Origin: Lagopus muta | Lineage: Eukaryota > Chordata > Aves > Galliformes > Phasianidae | DNA: 64,000 nucleotides | Assembly (NCBI RefSeq): GCF_023343835.1 | Contig: NC_064437.1 | Span: 42,247,967 to 42,311,966, forward strand | Direction: 5' to 3' | Part shown: positions 13,645 to 26,900 of the stretch, in pieces | Numbering within the stretch: the first letter of the stretch is position 1 | Layout: each line of letters opens with the position of its first letter | Program-made: the position numbers and the translations under genes | Notes under the pieces: model-generated | What the model was told of the DNA's origin: nothing | Databases searched by the model: none | Seen by the model: the letters and a program-made list of their open reading frames with translations, nothing else

Positions 13645-16600
13645 ATGTTAAAGCTGAGTGAATAATGAAGTGAATTCAATTTTAGTCTGTGCTAAACAGA
13701 TGTAGCTTAGCAAGGTAAATTGGTATTGTATTAAACATTTCTTGCTCAGGAATTTCTGAGCAGCTCATTAAAAATATCCTATGGGTAAATGCTCTGTTAA
13801 ACCCAATATCCTTTAGAGAATAACTAGAACAGTTAGCACTTGAGAGGATCCTGTTTTCACTACAAAGTGTTGTTCTGTTTTTTAGAGTCAGATTTTACAT
13901 TTCCATCAATTTGGATAAAATATTTTATTTATTTAGTCCCCTACAAGTGAAGAACACTAAGCTGCTGTGTACACTGTGGGAGCACCTGAGGGTGTTGTCT
14001 GTCTCTTTCTAATGTATTTGAATGTACATTTTTCTTTCCTTAATGTAAGAGATATGCTGAAATACTGTCTGCTGTGAAGAGAAATTACCTGGAGAAGTTG
14101 CTGTCAGCAGGCTGATGTCCTTCTTTTCTTATACAAAGGATTTCAACAACCTTGTTGCATGGGACTGAAAAAGCAAATGTAAGGGCTCTTCTCTGCATGT
14201 GCTTTTCTGAATATCCTGCTGTTTTGTTCTGTGGCTTCCTTGGAATTAAGATTTGTCCTATTTGTGCTCCTGGCTGAAAGTAACGCTAGATGTGGTTTCA
14301 ATACCTATAGGTAATTGTTGGCTTACACATTCTGCCTTTAAAAAATAGTTCTTGCTTGTTAATGTAAGTGATTTGTGCAGAGGGCATGGTATGCATTCAT
14401 GGAAGTTAATTAACAATAAATCACAAATCATTAACAAAACCACCTTCTGTTGTCTCCTAAATTGTCCTGAACTCTTCTTCACACGGTTGAGCAGAAGTTA
14501 GAAGAGATCAAGGTCAGCTGAGAAACTTCTGATGAAATATCTCTGTACATGAGAAGGTATGCACTTCTAGGATAGGAATTTCAACCGAGTGAAGTCGGTA
14601 AGATTTTGCTCACTTAGTTTGTTCTGCTTCATATCTTTTATTTGTGAAGCCTTATTGAAGCCTTACTGTGTGCTAAGCAAGTTTGTAGAAATGTGCAATT
14701 CTGAGAAATGTTGTTAATGACCCCTGCATGCTCCTTTTGCATGGTGAGCTGTCTGCCCTACAAGGGGGACAAAACTTCTCTCTGGACTCTTTAGATTCTT
14801 AAAGGATGTCTCAGCACAATCGTTTGAGCCCATATTTACAGGAAAGAACACAGTTTCTTATGCTTGTGGTGATATTCATATGCAATTACTTGGATATAGG
14901 GTTTCTGAATCTGTGAAGACAATGATAACCTTTGTAGAATTGATCATAAGTGATAAGTGAAGAGCCCCCAAGGGGGAAGGACTCTCTGCTTTCCATTGGT
15001 CCTACAGAGAAGTCCTCCATCAAAGGTAACAAGGAGGGTAAATCTTTGCCCCTGACTTCAAACAAAGTGGCTTTTTACAGGAAATAAGCTGAACTAATTA
15101 ACATCATGGTTAAATGTACTCGAATGAAAATACAAGGTCAGTAGCATTGAACATTATTTGTGAATATAGAGAAGTTTTATATAAGCCTCACTGTTATTGT
15201 TTTCATTGGCTGGTAAGTTGTCTTGTTAATGTGAGTCACTGGAGTAACTTGTACAGCAGAAGTCTGCTTTCTGGTGTTTATTTTTCTCCTTGATTTTCTT
15301 GTTGGTGTCCTTAAGATTTCGGTGTGGAAGAACATCTTTAGCATATCTTACAATGTTACAATGAATCTTTGAATGCTGTGAATTGAGTTTTAAAATATCC
15401 TTCTTCCTTAAGGCAAAAGGGAAAAAGGTACCCAATGCGTTTCTGTTCCATTGCAACAGTGTTTGGTTGTTTTTGTTTTTTTTTCCAGAGAAAAATGCCA
15501 TCAGATCACTGAACTTAACAGTGACTGTGTTTTCATCACCTCTTGTGCTTAAGTTTAGGGTAATGTGTTAGAGATGGGGGGGTTAATGAAGGCATAATGT
15601 CTTTCAATTTTGAACTAGCTATGTAAAGAGATGTTTTGATAGTGGGTTAGTGGTGGATTTTATTTTTGACTCTTATCATCTAGCTTGAAAGATTTTTTTT
15701 TCCTTAGTGTTGTCCTTGACTGTGTTGAATTGCTGGTGAATTGTCTGCCTTGTACCAAGTGCTCATAACGGGACTGCCTCCTCAAGTGTACTCATGCCAC
15801 TTATTGAGGAGAGTGAAACTTAATTCTTAATCTCTCAAATACAGTTGGAAGGGAGAAGACTGAAACGCCTGGCTCGTTCTAACCTGGGCTTGGTCAGTGG
15901 GGGTGTCAACTGTGGAGCTGATTCTTATTGTGCTGTATTGTTAGTCTTAAGTGTTTTTTTTTTTTCTGCCAGTGCCTATAGCTCTTTCTTTCCCTGCCTT
16001 TTTCAGCACTTGAAGGTAACCTTGGAATGAGAAACGCATCCAAGATTCAACAACCTCATTAAACTTGATACTTGGACTTGAAGAGCACCAATGTTTAAGC
16101 TCCTTGTTTGCGTCAGGCCTCTGGTGCTTCAGCTCTAGGAACATCGGATATCGGCTGCAAACTTAAGAAGCAGCTGGATGTAAGTGATGTGCCCTGTAAT
16201 ATGTTCAAAGCTGCTTGTACTGTAACACTCCTGTGTCAAAGAAACTGCTAATTTTTTTTGCTCCAAGTCTTTCGATGATTTGTTTATCTGGGAATTGCCC
16301 AGTCTATTTATACTGAGGCTTTGGTTTTGAGGAACTGTAAGGGCTGGGCTTTATTTTGTCCTATTTTTTTTCTCTAGGTGTAGTATACAAGCTTTTCATT
16401 TTGTGTTTGTGGTAAGATATTGCTTGAGAATGTTTGTACTGGACTAGTTCTGGAGTTCCAACTGCCTGTGGAAATAACACATGCTGTAATGCTGTTATAC
16501 TGTGATTATAATATACGCTTTAGATGTTGTAATTATTCTATTTTACAATGTGTCTCCCTTAAGATCAGTGAAGTAATGTAATTCAGAACTGCTAGGGTTT

Positions 16601-18365
16601 CTGAAGCCATCTAAAGGCTCTAGATGAGTAGACCAGCTCCTGGAAGTCATTTTCATGGGAGATATGTTAGATATTAAGTGATGAGAAAGCTGCTGGCAGC
16701 TGCTAATGTTTGGGGAATGGGCTATATAATATATGTGACAGGGTTTAAAGAGCCCAAGGATAGCATTTTCATAATGATAGGGAAGGAAACTTCATACCTC
16801 CAACTCCTCAGTATTCCTATGGGAAGTGTTTTTGGTTGTTAAAGTGTTTTGTCATAGTTCTGACTGTGATTCTTCCACCAGGAAGAGAGGTGGAGTGGTT
16901 GGATATGTTTGTAGCATGCCTGGCTATTATGTAAAACTACTTTTTTTCCTTATGCATTCCTTGAAGAAATTCTTATGAAGTTTCTATGTAATAAGCGTTG
17001 TTATTAATCATAATGAATTGTTTGTAATGCTTTGAAAACTAAGTAAAATCACCTCTGGGACATCACTAGTATTGCTTCTACACATACATGACGGTGCTAT
17101 GCTGATGCAACCTATCTGACTAAAGTGAAATAACGCTTTCTCTGTACTGTTTAGAGTGCAGGCATTAATCATGCTTAATTTCTACACCTAATCCTAAAGT
17201 TAGGAACAAGTATGTATTGCTTTGGCTGGTTATCTTGAGCAACAGATGAGTTTCTTGTAGAACCAATATTGCAAAATGAGAAACACCATCCTGGATGTTT
17301 TGCTGCACTGTCACTGTGACTGAGGAATCCGTTGAAGACATAGAAGTGGATTGCTGCTTGTGGTGTACTGGTATGTAGCACTGATCTGCAGCAGGAACTC
17401 AGTTACTAAAATCTTGGTGAGAATGCCAATGGCTGCGCTAATGGAAGCACAGAGAAGAGTGTCAAAATGATCAAAACACTTCCAGTTCTGTTTTAATAAC
17501 CTAATAAATTTTAGTAGCAGATACTGTTTGGGGGGAGGGGAAAGGAACTCCAAGGGATGTTTTTCCAGAGGTTAATGTTATTGAAATTTGGGGAAATAAT
17601 TTCCCTACTCCCAATCTTCTGAGCAGAAGCTCTTGCACAACAGACAGTGGATTGAGTTCCCCAAAGTTTAATGCCAGAGTTAAATGAAAGCCCAGAGACA
17701 AAAGTCTGTCACAGCTTCCAAAGCTGTACTTCTGATTCATCCTGTTTTCTAATTAACTGTTCTGAGGACACTGATCCTAAAGCAGAATTTGAGCTTGAAA
17801 GTGCTATAATTTAAAATTTCAGTTGAGATAGTGGATACATTTCTATTGCATACGTAGTGTTCAAGACTAATAGGCTTGTGATTTTTTTTTTTTCCTACCC
17901 ATGATGGTAAGTTTTTTTTTTTTTTTTAGCAGAAACTTTTAGCCTTTATATTTTACTCCATTGCCACTGTTCTCTATAGGGCAGTAGTATAAATTATACA
18001 AAACAGGTTATTTCTATCTGTGGTATTAGATCTACAGAATTTATTAATGCAATGGTATGCTGTGTCAGTGTCAATCTGGTTATTTTTCCCTACCTCTTAG
18101 TAAATACCTGAGTGGTTGAATCCAGATACAGAGTTAAATAGCTAAAATCTCTTGTCTGGGAATTGATCACGCTGAATGACCAGGCAAAAGAAAGTCCTGA
18201 GTTTGCGGAATAAAAAAACAACATGTTAAAAGAATTTCGTCTTGTTTCAGTAATTTCACCTTAAGTGTATTTCTAAAGTCCTTGTGATGGCATATCTAGC
18301 ACTTGTGCATTTAAGCATGAAGGTTTAGATTTCTTATAATGTCACTGTTAATGATGAATGTCCAG
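13645..18365. other. No gene recognised
   Basis: AT-rich single-copy sequence with several T homopolymers (for example near 17,883 and 17,915). A pyrimidine-rich block near 15,950-16,010 resembles a splice acceptor but no open exon follows. All open frames are under 95 codons. Confidence 0.45.
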
Positions 18366-18368
18366 AGT

Positions 18369-18900
18369 TGTCATGGCTTTTGTTTTCTGTTATTGGTATC
18401 CCTTGTCATGACATGTAGTGCGCTGGGACCTAAAGTTTTAATGCTCCAGTTCTGTGGACCATCATTATTTCTGGGTATAGCAGTCCCTGAAGAGAAGGAG
18501 GACTACGTACCCTAGATGACTGTTCTGTTTCCATTTTCCATTCAGAGGGAAAGACAACACTGTTCGCAGATCACAAGATGTCCTCTCTTCCCTTTCTGTT
18601 TGTCTCTGCAGCGTATGTGCTTTCTAGCTGTCTTGTCTTCAGCATTTGAGTAAGGCCTTTGGTTTTTGGACACAATCTCTCTCATTGTATGTATTGATCT
18701 CAATTCAAATTGTATTGCACTATATTATGTTGTCATGCATTGTGATATTGTATTTAGTAAATTAACTTTCCTCCTCATCTTGTTGTCACTGTCTCATTTT
18801 TAGGCCTATCTCCCTCTTCTTCCCCCTTTTTCCTCTATCCTGGGGCATGGGTTTGTAGGTCTCCCTGCCCTAACAGTCATGGAACTGCCTGTAAACAGTT
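18369..18900 (+). mobile_element. Solo ERV LTR, family B, copy 1
   Basis: Begins TGTCATGGCTTTTG, as many avian ERVL-type LTRs do, and aligns along its length with the copy at 30.0-30.5 kb: GAGAAGGA, TTCAGAGGGAAAG, GTAAGGCCTTTGGTTTTTGG, CATTTTTA, GCATG, then AACTGCCTGTAAAC. Relative to that copy it has about 66 extra bases after the first 60. Confidence 0.65.
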
Positions 18901-19790
18901 TAACATAAGTACAAAAAATGATTTAATGCACTACGCACTTGCAGAGATAAACTCTGGAGCAAATACCAGCACTAAGCCACATGCAAATAAACCCACGACC
19001 CTCAAAACCTGAAATATTAATGCCTCATACTGACACCAGAAAAATGATGTGTCCTGGGAAAAGACAAAACTGGATCTCTCTCCACCACTTGCTAAGAGTG
19101 TGAGACAGCACCTGTAAAGGTAATCTTCAGCTTATCTGTCACATTCAGATCCCATGGAGGAAAACAATCAGCACAAACAAGAAGCAAAGCAGTGCTTGGC
19201 TTTCTCCTTCACAGACTTTGAGTCAGCCACCTCAATGGCCAGATTAGCTCGGCACTTTCAGTTGGCTTTTGACAGTTAATGAGCAGACTGGCATCTTAAA
19301 ATCACCTCTATTTAGTATTTGTTCTCGCAAATATACAAACCTAGGTATAGCCACATTCTTCCTGTCTATGCATCTTTTGCCTTTAATCCAAGTATGGCTC
19401 CATTTTACCAAGTCTGTTGTTGCAAGAATAAAGTGGGTTATTGAATGCGTCCCAAGAAGAACTGAGGTTTAGCTACTTAAACAGGCTGTGCAATTAAGCA
19501 CACAATGAAAGTGGATCCTTGAGTGCTCTGCTTCAAATGGAGAGATGCATTTTTTCATTCTGTATCACAGTTGTCCAATACAAAAATATACTTCATGTCA
19601 TTATTGCAGAAGTTTTCCCAGGTGCAGTATTGTGATGAATATCACCTTTTTGCAAATATCCAAGTTACAGTAGGTAGTTTAGAGCAGCAGAGGTCAGATT
19701 CACCTGTTCCAGTCAGCCATGTTCCGGGATGATACACGGCGCTCCTAATGGGAGCGGTCTCTGGTTAAGTAACGCTCAGGTCAAGTTTAA
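18900..19790. other. No gene recognised
   Basis: Single-copy sequence between an LTR and the coding-like block beginning near 20.1 kb. Nothing beyond short chance open frames was seen. Confidence 0.4.
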
Positions 19791-20123
19791 GGAATGCTTA
19801 AAGTTCATCGAAAATTGCTGACAGTGAAATTCCCCAAGGCAGCCTGACCCAGCTCCCATCTTCTAAGAATGGCTGTATCACTTCACAGTTTCAAACGTGT
19901 GTCTGTTCAACCGCTATGTAATCAATAATTCTAGGCAAAATTAATGTTAAGCAACTGAGCAACAACAAATCGCTCAGCATGAAAGCAGGTAACAGAGGCC
20001 CGAGGAGCCCATTCTGTTTTATGTACCACAGCTTCTGACAGCGTTAAGTCACCCGGTGGTTTGTAGGCACAAAGCGGTCTGAGAGGAACCCCCCACAACT
20101 TCTGTGGGATTCTTGGTCAGATT

Positions 20124-21018
20124 CTATAGCCCGAGACCTCTTTTCTTCAAGCAGACATGCCCATTCACAGGCAGTAGGTTCTGAAAGGAAGGGATGCGTG
20201 TAAATAACTCATCCACAAGCCGAGCAGTGGTACGTGCTAGTAACCAGTCATTGGAGTTTACAAATACATGAACTAGATAGCTCTGGGAGGCAAATGTTTT
20301 CACAAGCTGTTCCCAAAGATGCGTTTGCACGGGAAGATCGTTGTCATCATTTTTCTTAATCTTGCCAAGGCAGAAGCATGGTGAGAAATCACTTGTTTTA
20401 GTTATTTGGAACACTGGACTATCTGTGCTATCAAAACATTCTTTTTGCATCATGTGTAATCCATGGTGAAACCATCTAGTGTTTATAATGCCGGATTACA
20501 GACTGTTTCATGGAAGAGGTTAGATGTAGAAGTGGTTTCATTTTAGTTTTGGGTGACAGCTCTGAGGAGTGTTTAACACCCATGTTTCCTCCAAGTATCT
20601 TGTTCTGACCAAGGATTCAGAGGGTCTCTTTTCAGCTCATCCTTTGCATGCGACTAATTGTAATGCCAAGTTCAGTTGGGATGTTTGGATACGCGAGGTG
20701 AGGCATGTTGCATTGATCGAAGTATGCCACTATTGGTGAAGAGGTGACAGCTCACAAGAATAGTTGCAAGCTCTGCGCTGCGATGCTCTTTGTCTCCTAC
20801 AGTGATTCCCTTGTAACATTTGTATGAATATAAGGGGTTTGCTCATCTACGTGACGACCTGGCACTGAACCTGCTTCTTGTGCTGGATGTGTACATCGTG
20901 CACCCTCAGCAGGATCTCTCACCTCACTCTGCACGTTCAGGTCTCCCTTCTTTTCACATGTGACACTGCTGATGGCTGTGAGAACATACCCATAACAACG
21001 TACAATCAAAACTTCCAC
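20124..21018 (-). pseudogene. Decayed coding-like block, unrecognised
   Basis: Three consecutive minus-strand segments look protein-like but change frame. At 21,018-20,797 is a 73-codon frame starting MEVLIVRCYGYVLTAIS. Another frame continues over about 20,830-20,690 (GDKEHRSAELATILVSC). At 20,453-20,124 is a 109-codon frame containing LWEQLVKTFASQSYLVHVFV and ARLVDELFTRIPSFQNLL. The order is collinear, and the breaks look like frameshifts and stops in an old coding sequence or retrocopy. I do not recognise the protein. It lies upstream of, and points away from, the CpG island at 21.6 kb, so an origin as a divergent gene is possible. Chance open frames remain an alternative. Confidence 0.3.
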
Positions 21019-21597
21019 AGTTCTACCATCAGAAGAAATAAAAATGAGCGTTTTAAGATTGAAACTGCTACATAACGTGAATTTCGTCTCTGAAGTCTTC
21101 GCAGACTATCTCTGCCCTTAACTGGGTATTACTGAAATGTCACCAGAAGTCCTGCTTGTGATTTATAAGACACATACACATAGTCCTGAGCAACACACAG
21201 AGAAGCGTTTGTAAAACTCCACTTTAAATTTCACTGGCTGGCAATTTTCTCGTCAGTATCGTTTGGGCATTTGTCACATCATTACTCCCACATTTCCACT
21301 GCCATCTTTTGTCACATTTTCTCTGAGGTACAAAGCTTTTACAGGTTCAACAAACTTTTTTTTTTTTTCCTTTCCTTTTCTTTGGACATGGGACAAGGGA
21401 AAGAGGAGCAGACGGCAGGCAGCGGAGGCCTCGGGAAACCTAAGGCTGGGGACGTTCTTTGGAGGGGTGATGCTCCATTGCTCCGTTCGTGTCAGATGCA
21501 AAGTGACCCGTTTGAATGAGGCACAATTATTTATCTTACTAATGATTCCCACAATGAGGTGAAAAGGAGAAGCATGTAACTGTAATTCAAAGTGTCC

Positions 21598-22630
21598 TGT
21601 AAGTCCCTAATTTTGATCTAGATTCCGCACGCCTGTCAAGGCTGCGGGCCGGCCCTAACGAGGCAGGCTGCGCTAACGAGGCAGCCAACGACTCCAAGTG
21701 CCGCGGGGCCGCGCACAGCTGCGCCTCGTCGGGAGCCCCGGGCGGGGACCGCCCCAAAGCCTCTTAAGCTCCGCCGGAGGCCGCTGGCAGCCACAGGGCA
21801 GTTCGTGCGGACCTCCGAGGGAGATGGAGCGGGCTCTGTTCCTTTGTCCAGTGCTAATGCTGCTGGGGTTGAGAAGCGGTGCGGGGGGCGCTGCTTTTAA
21901 AAAGGAGCCTTGAGATTCTCGTTTACTGTTCTCGTGTCGTTTTGTTTCAGGTTGCTGTGGGACCTCTGGCGGTAAGGCTGAACCAAACCGGTGAGCGGTT
22001 CTGGTAGTAAGGGGACCGCGGAGGTGACGAGCGCTCGGGTGCAGTTGGGGTCTCTTGGGCTGGAGCAGGGGGCAGCCGGGCTGTCGGACCCCGTTACGTT
22101 TGCAGCCGATGTATCGTCGCTGCCTGGCTCCCATTGCGTTTTCGGAGGGGGCTGGCGCAGCCCCAGGGTTTTTTAGCGGGTGCTTCAATTCTTCAAGTTC
22201 TCTTCGGTAGGAGCAAGTGAGAAATGGTGCCGTGTTCCTGCAGCCTCGGTGCTCCTGGGAGTAAGAAGCAACGCGAAGAGCTGCTGAAACGTAGGTTTTC
22301 TTCTATTGTAGGCCGAGCAAGGACTGTGGCAGAGCCTCTCCCGAAGCGGTGAGTGTTTGGGAGTCACTTGGTGAGACCTCTCTCTTTAGGGCTTGTGTAG
22401 GAGCAGCAGCCTTCCTCTGCGTCTTTGGGATCGGCACGGCGCGGCTCCGAGTGGTTTTTCAGAAGGGCCGGCACGGGGCTGCCGCCCGACTGCCTGAGAC
22501 CGAGCACGACTCCGGGGTGCCCTCGGCCCCCGAGGAAGGTTTTGCGGGTGCCTCCAGCCTCCCGTTCCCAGCGATGGGAGCGAGCAGGATGGGGCCGTGT
22601 GTTTTCTCTTTTCTCCTCCTTCACGTGTAA
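21598..22630 (+). promoter_or_regulatory. CpG island, promoter-like
   Basis: A sharp rise in GC and CpG compared with the AT-rich flanks. It contains a short frame starting at 21,824 in a good Kozak context (GAGATGG), whose product (MERALFLCPVLMLLGL) looks like a signal peptide but stops after 29 residues. Splice-like signals follow: TTTGTTTCAG at 21,950, GTAAG at 21,972, TTCTATTGTAG near 22,310, GTGAGTG near 22,349, and TAATTTCAG near 22,635. A noncoding or chimeric spliced transcript reading into the CR1 remnant is plausible. A CpG-depleted relative is at 57.53 kb. Confidence 0.5.
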
Positions 22631-22739
22631 TTTCAGGAGCGTGATTTTTGTTTCCAATGTGGAGACCCGGTGGGGCAGCTTGCACAATTGGAATGCTGTT
22701 GTGGATGGCTCTGCTCTTCTTAGGTAAGACGGACCTGCA

Positions 22740-23830
22740 AGGTGATGGAGTTGCTCTTCCAGTGAGAGAATGGGAATGTATTGAGCTCTGCCTAGAGATG
22801 AATGAAGAAGTTGTGGAGCACTTGCATGTGAGGCTCCAGAGGCAGGTAAGTGTGGGAACATCATTGGGGGGTGTTTGTTGCAGACCAGGATGAGGAAGTT
22901 GATGAGACCTTCTGCACACAGCTGAAGTTAGCCTCATCTGTGGGCATTAGTTCTCATGGTAGACTTGAACCACCCTGCCAGCTGTGCTCATTCTGGGAGG
23001 TTCCTGTGATGTGTTGAAGATAAAATAATCTGATGGAGCCATTGAGGAGAGGGGTGCTGCTGGAGCTCCCTCTCCCTATTGTTCAAGGGCTGTTTGAGGA
23101 CCATGAACACTGGGGTGGACTTGAGTGTGGCTGTGTTCAGGATCTTGTGTGGAAGATGCAAAATAGTGAATAGTCTTGAAACAGTAGACTTTGAGGGAGC
23201 CAAGTTTGTCCTGTTAAGGGGCTTGCTTGGAGGTATCCCTTGGGTTTGACCAGAGGAAGGGATCCTGTGAGCAATCGTTGATACTGGAGTGTTGCTTCCT
23301 CCATGCCCAGATGTGGTGCATTCTGAAAAGAAAGGAACTGTGTGGGAATGGCTGGAGACCTGCAGGGGTGGATGAGGAAGGGAGGTCAAAGCTAGCAGAA
23401 GTTTCTCAGTTTTTTCAACAGGGAAAAGGAGAGTAGAGAATGTGTGGGCCTCTGCTTTACGAGGTAGGTGCCCAGAATGCCTTTTCTGCTTCAGCAATCA
23501 CTGCTGAGACCGCTCATTGGGAACCCTGGATTCTGGTGGAACTGGTCAAAGATCATTTAGTCAAAATGAATGCCAGCAAATCCCTGAGCTGTAATGGGAT
23601 ATGGCTGTGTGTGTGCTGCAGGAGCTCTCACATTTGTTCTGATCTTTCCTTTAGGAAAATGGCTGAAGACTGGAGGAGAGCTGATGTCACTGCAGCCTGG
23701 AGAAAGGGCAAGAAGGATGGCCTTATTTCCTTTCCTGGAAAGGTGATATAACAGCTTGTTCTAGATGTCATCTCCAAGTGACTGGAAGAGAAGACATGCC
23801 TAAGGAGCAGCCAAGGTGGGTTCATTGTGT
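22740..23830 (+). mobile_element. Decayed CR1 LINE ORF2 remnant
   Basis: Plus-strand translations recall CR1 ORF2. The endonuclease part reads DQDEEVDETFCTQL and ends near SSHG (22,883-22,965). Linker and thumb remnants follow near 23,150-23,380. A reverse-transcriptase N-terminal motif, MAEDWRRADVTAAWRKGKK, ends with FPGKV (about 23,660-23,745), where CR1 has DWRKANVTPVFKKGKK and VPGKVMEQLI. Frames are interrupted throughout. CR1 is a non-LTR retrotransposon using an APE-type endonuclease and RT. Confidence 0.75.
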
Positions 23831-23999
23831 TAAGGAAGTGGGGTGTTTACATTCTTTGTGGTTTTGTGATCTTGTTGCAGGGTGAAGGATAACATGCCAG
23901 TTGTGGGGACCCACAGGTTCAAGGCTGCAGTGAGGATCCCAGTGGTGTCTCTGGATCAAGGTGAGCTGTATATTTGGATCTCTTTCTTGTGTGCTCTTT

Positions 24000-26900
24000 T
24001 TACAGGTCTGAATGGAGTTAGGTGAGCAGTCCTTCTCTGCTGGAGTTTGGGGTCCTGGCAGTAGCTGCTGTGTTGGCTTTTGGTGCTTCTGAGGTTTGTC
24101 TTGGTTATTGCAATTAGTATCTTGGGTGGAGGTGAGCACTTACTGTGGTGGGTTGGTTTGCTTGTCTTTCTGTTCTTTAGTTTTAGTTTCTGTCTAGTTT
24201 TGTTTGGCTTGGGTGGTTGTAGGTTTTAATATGTATTTGAACAGCCAGAAACATTGCCCACACTGTGTGGGTCCCTCAGATTGCACTGTTGTGGGCCATA
24301 ATGTCATCTTTTATCATCATAACTTTCAGTTAAATCATTACTTTTTATAGGGGGAGTTGGAAATTCCTATTGCCCTTGGAAAACTATTAAAAGATAGTGC
24401 TGGAAAATGTAGAAGCCATCCAAACACTCTGGTGCTGTCGGAAATGTGTCCCCATGCAGCTCTCCAATGGGAAGTGTGTCATTGCTTCCAGGCTTTTGCA
24501 GCGATTGGTACCTACCTGTCTGCTTAACAGGCAGAAGCCCTAATATTAAGGTGAGAGAGCGGTTTCTTGGTGCAGTTTCTTCTGCTGCCTTCAGGAAATG
24601 TCTTCTTGTCGGGGGTGGAGTGGATAGAAAGGTTTTAACCAGTATTTCTTTTTAATGACAGATCACTTTATAACCAAAACAGAAACAAACAAACAACAAA
24701 ACGTGTGTGTAGAAGTGAATTAGAGGAGGCAATTCTACCTGTGTTTTAAGCTTTCTTTTTTTTTTTTTTATCCTTTTCAGCATCTCATTAGGAGAGCAGT
24801 AAATGGTCCCATCACTGCTTCCAAAAATGTTGAGATGAAGCAGCTTTTCCACTTGTGGAAGACTCAAGATCCCTCAAAAACATCACTAGAGTGTTCCTTC
24901 AGGTCAGCTATGCCCCTAGCACTTAAGTTTCTTATCTGGAATCCCAGCAAAATGGACTCGAGTACCTGCCTGAAGAAGATTGATTTTTGGGAGGCTCGTT
25001 TTCTTTGTTAGGTGAGAATTTGTGCATTGGATGAAGGAAAGGTTACCAGTGAAAGCTATCTGAAAACATTCTTTTTTACAAACTGAAAATAAAGAAGAGA
25101 AAGGAGGAAAATAGTTTCAGTAGAACATTTTTCAGCAACGGTCCCTTGTGTGGAAATATTTCCAACAATATGTAGTCTACAGTTTGCTGTCTAAATCTCA
25201 TATTAGAGGACCAAGATTCTGCTGGCTTTTGGAACATCTCTGAAGCCATGTGTAACCTACAGTCATAGTGTTTTGATGACAGACAAAACTGCTGACCTTT
25301 ATTTCCCACTTATTTACACCGGTGAAAATCAAGAGCTGCTTCTTAGCAGAAAACGTTACCAAAATAACTTCAATTAGATTTGCACCATTCAGAAAGTAAT
25401 TGCATCTCCTGCATATATATTACAAGTAACAGTGTACCTTACTCCCTCTTCTCCTTTTCCCCCCCTCCCTTCTCTCTGCCCCCCCAAAAAAGAGATAAGA
25501 ATTAGATCCTGGAAACATTGTCAGCCAAATATCTTTCAACTGTATAGAAAGTTTATTACTGATTTCAAGGAATATGGAGTCAAGTTCAGATACAGCAGGA
25601 TTTGGAAGGAAGAAAGGTTATTTTCAAGCATATGAGGAAGACAACATGTTTTTCTCTGAGTTGTGGCTAAATGACCTCTATTAGATGGTGCAAACTATTG
25701 TGAAATTTCTGCATCCCTTCTAATACAGTCACTTAAAATTGCCTGAACAACCAAAACCCAAGAGCGATAATGCTGACAAATGCACACTTTCGTCTCATCC
25801 ACATGGCAATGTATGTAAAACACGCACTAATTATCATTTGTATAGTCTCTTCTCTTCAGCACCTTAAAATCTCATCCTTTTGTTTATCACATTTTCTCTC
25901 CTTAGCAGCATTCAGTGTCTGAAGAGGCATTGCACAACTTAAGAGTACAGTAGAACAAATGCTCTCCCTTGGCACGTGGTAAGTTTTGCCATTTTTACTT
26001 TTCTGAGAACGTAAGCAGCAGATGGTCCTGAAAAACAAATTTGTTAGTCCCTGAAAAAAAAAAGAAAAAGCAACACCTAGTTTACAAAATCCAGTCTGTT
26101 GTGAGCTTTTTTCTTAGTATTTACCCATACAAGCACAGTTTTACGACAATGCATAAAGTAGGAAATTAATATAAAAGTCTGCTAAACTAGCAGAAGGAAA
26201 GGTGACCTTTGATGCTGGAAATCAGCGGAGGTTTCCCCTGTTCTGCACAGGTCCTTCGCTCAAAGCATTTCTGTGATCTTCTGTGATCTTTCTGTGTTTG
26301 TTTATTTTTTAAAAGCAAATGTAGGTGTATTCTATACATACATACCACTATAAGACACAATGGAGGAAAGGTTAACTGCACTACATATCATTTTTCGAAG
26401 TAAAGACTAATTACAAAAACAAAGTATTGTATTTTATTAAATAGGCTAAATACTGTTCAAACTCTTTGTCAGCCCCAGCAAAAAATTCCTTCTTCAGTGA
26501 AAACAGGATTTTCAGGGTTTCACTCTAACAGCAAGTGTCAAAAAAAGAAAGAAGACAATTATTGTGTGTATCATCAAGTACATGGACTTCATTTGCTAAA
26601 TAGTTACTTTTCTGTTCCTCATTCTCACTCAGTGTTAAATGGAACATTTAATGTAAAACAATTTACTTGACATTCGTTTCACAAAAAGGAAAAGACAAGT
26701 TAAGGGCCTGAAATTGAAGTAATGTCATCTGTTGGTCTGCCTAGGTCGCGACTCCTTTACACACCAGTTCACCTCTTGCAAAGTCTCATTGATTACTCAA
26801 GAAATGGAGACAGAGCAGATCCTTCCATTTCCCCACTCCATGAGGGGATACAATACATTTAAGATGCCTCAAGACACCTGTGAAAACCCCCTGTTAAGTA

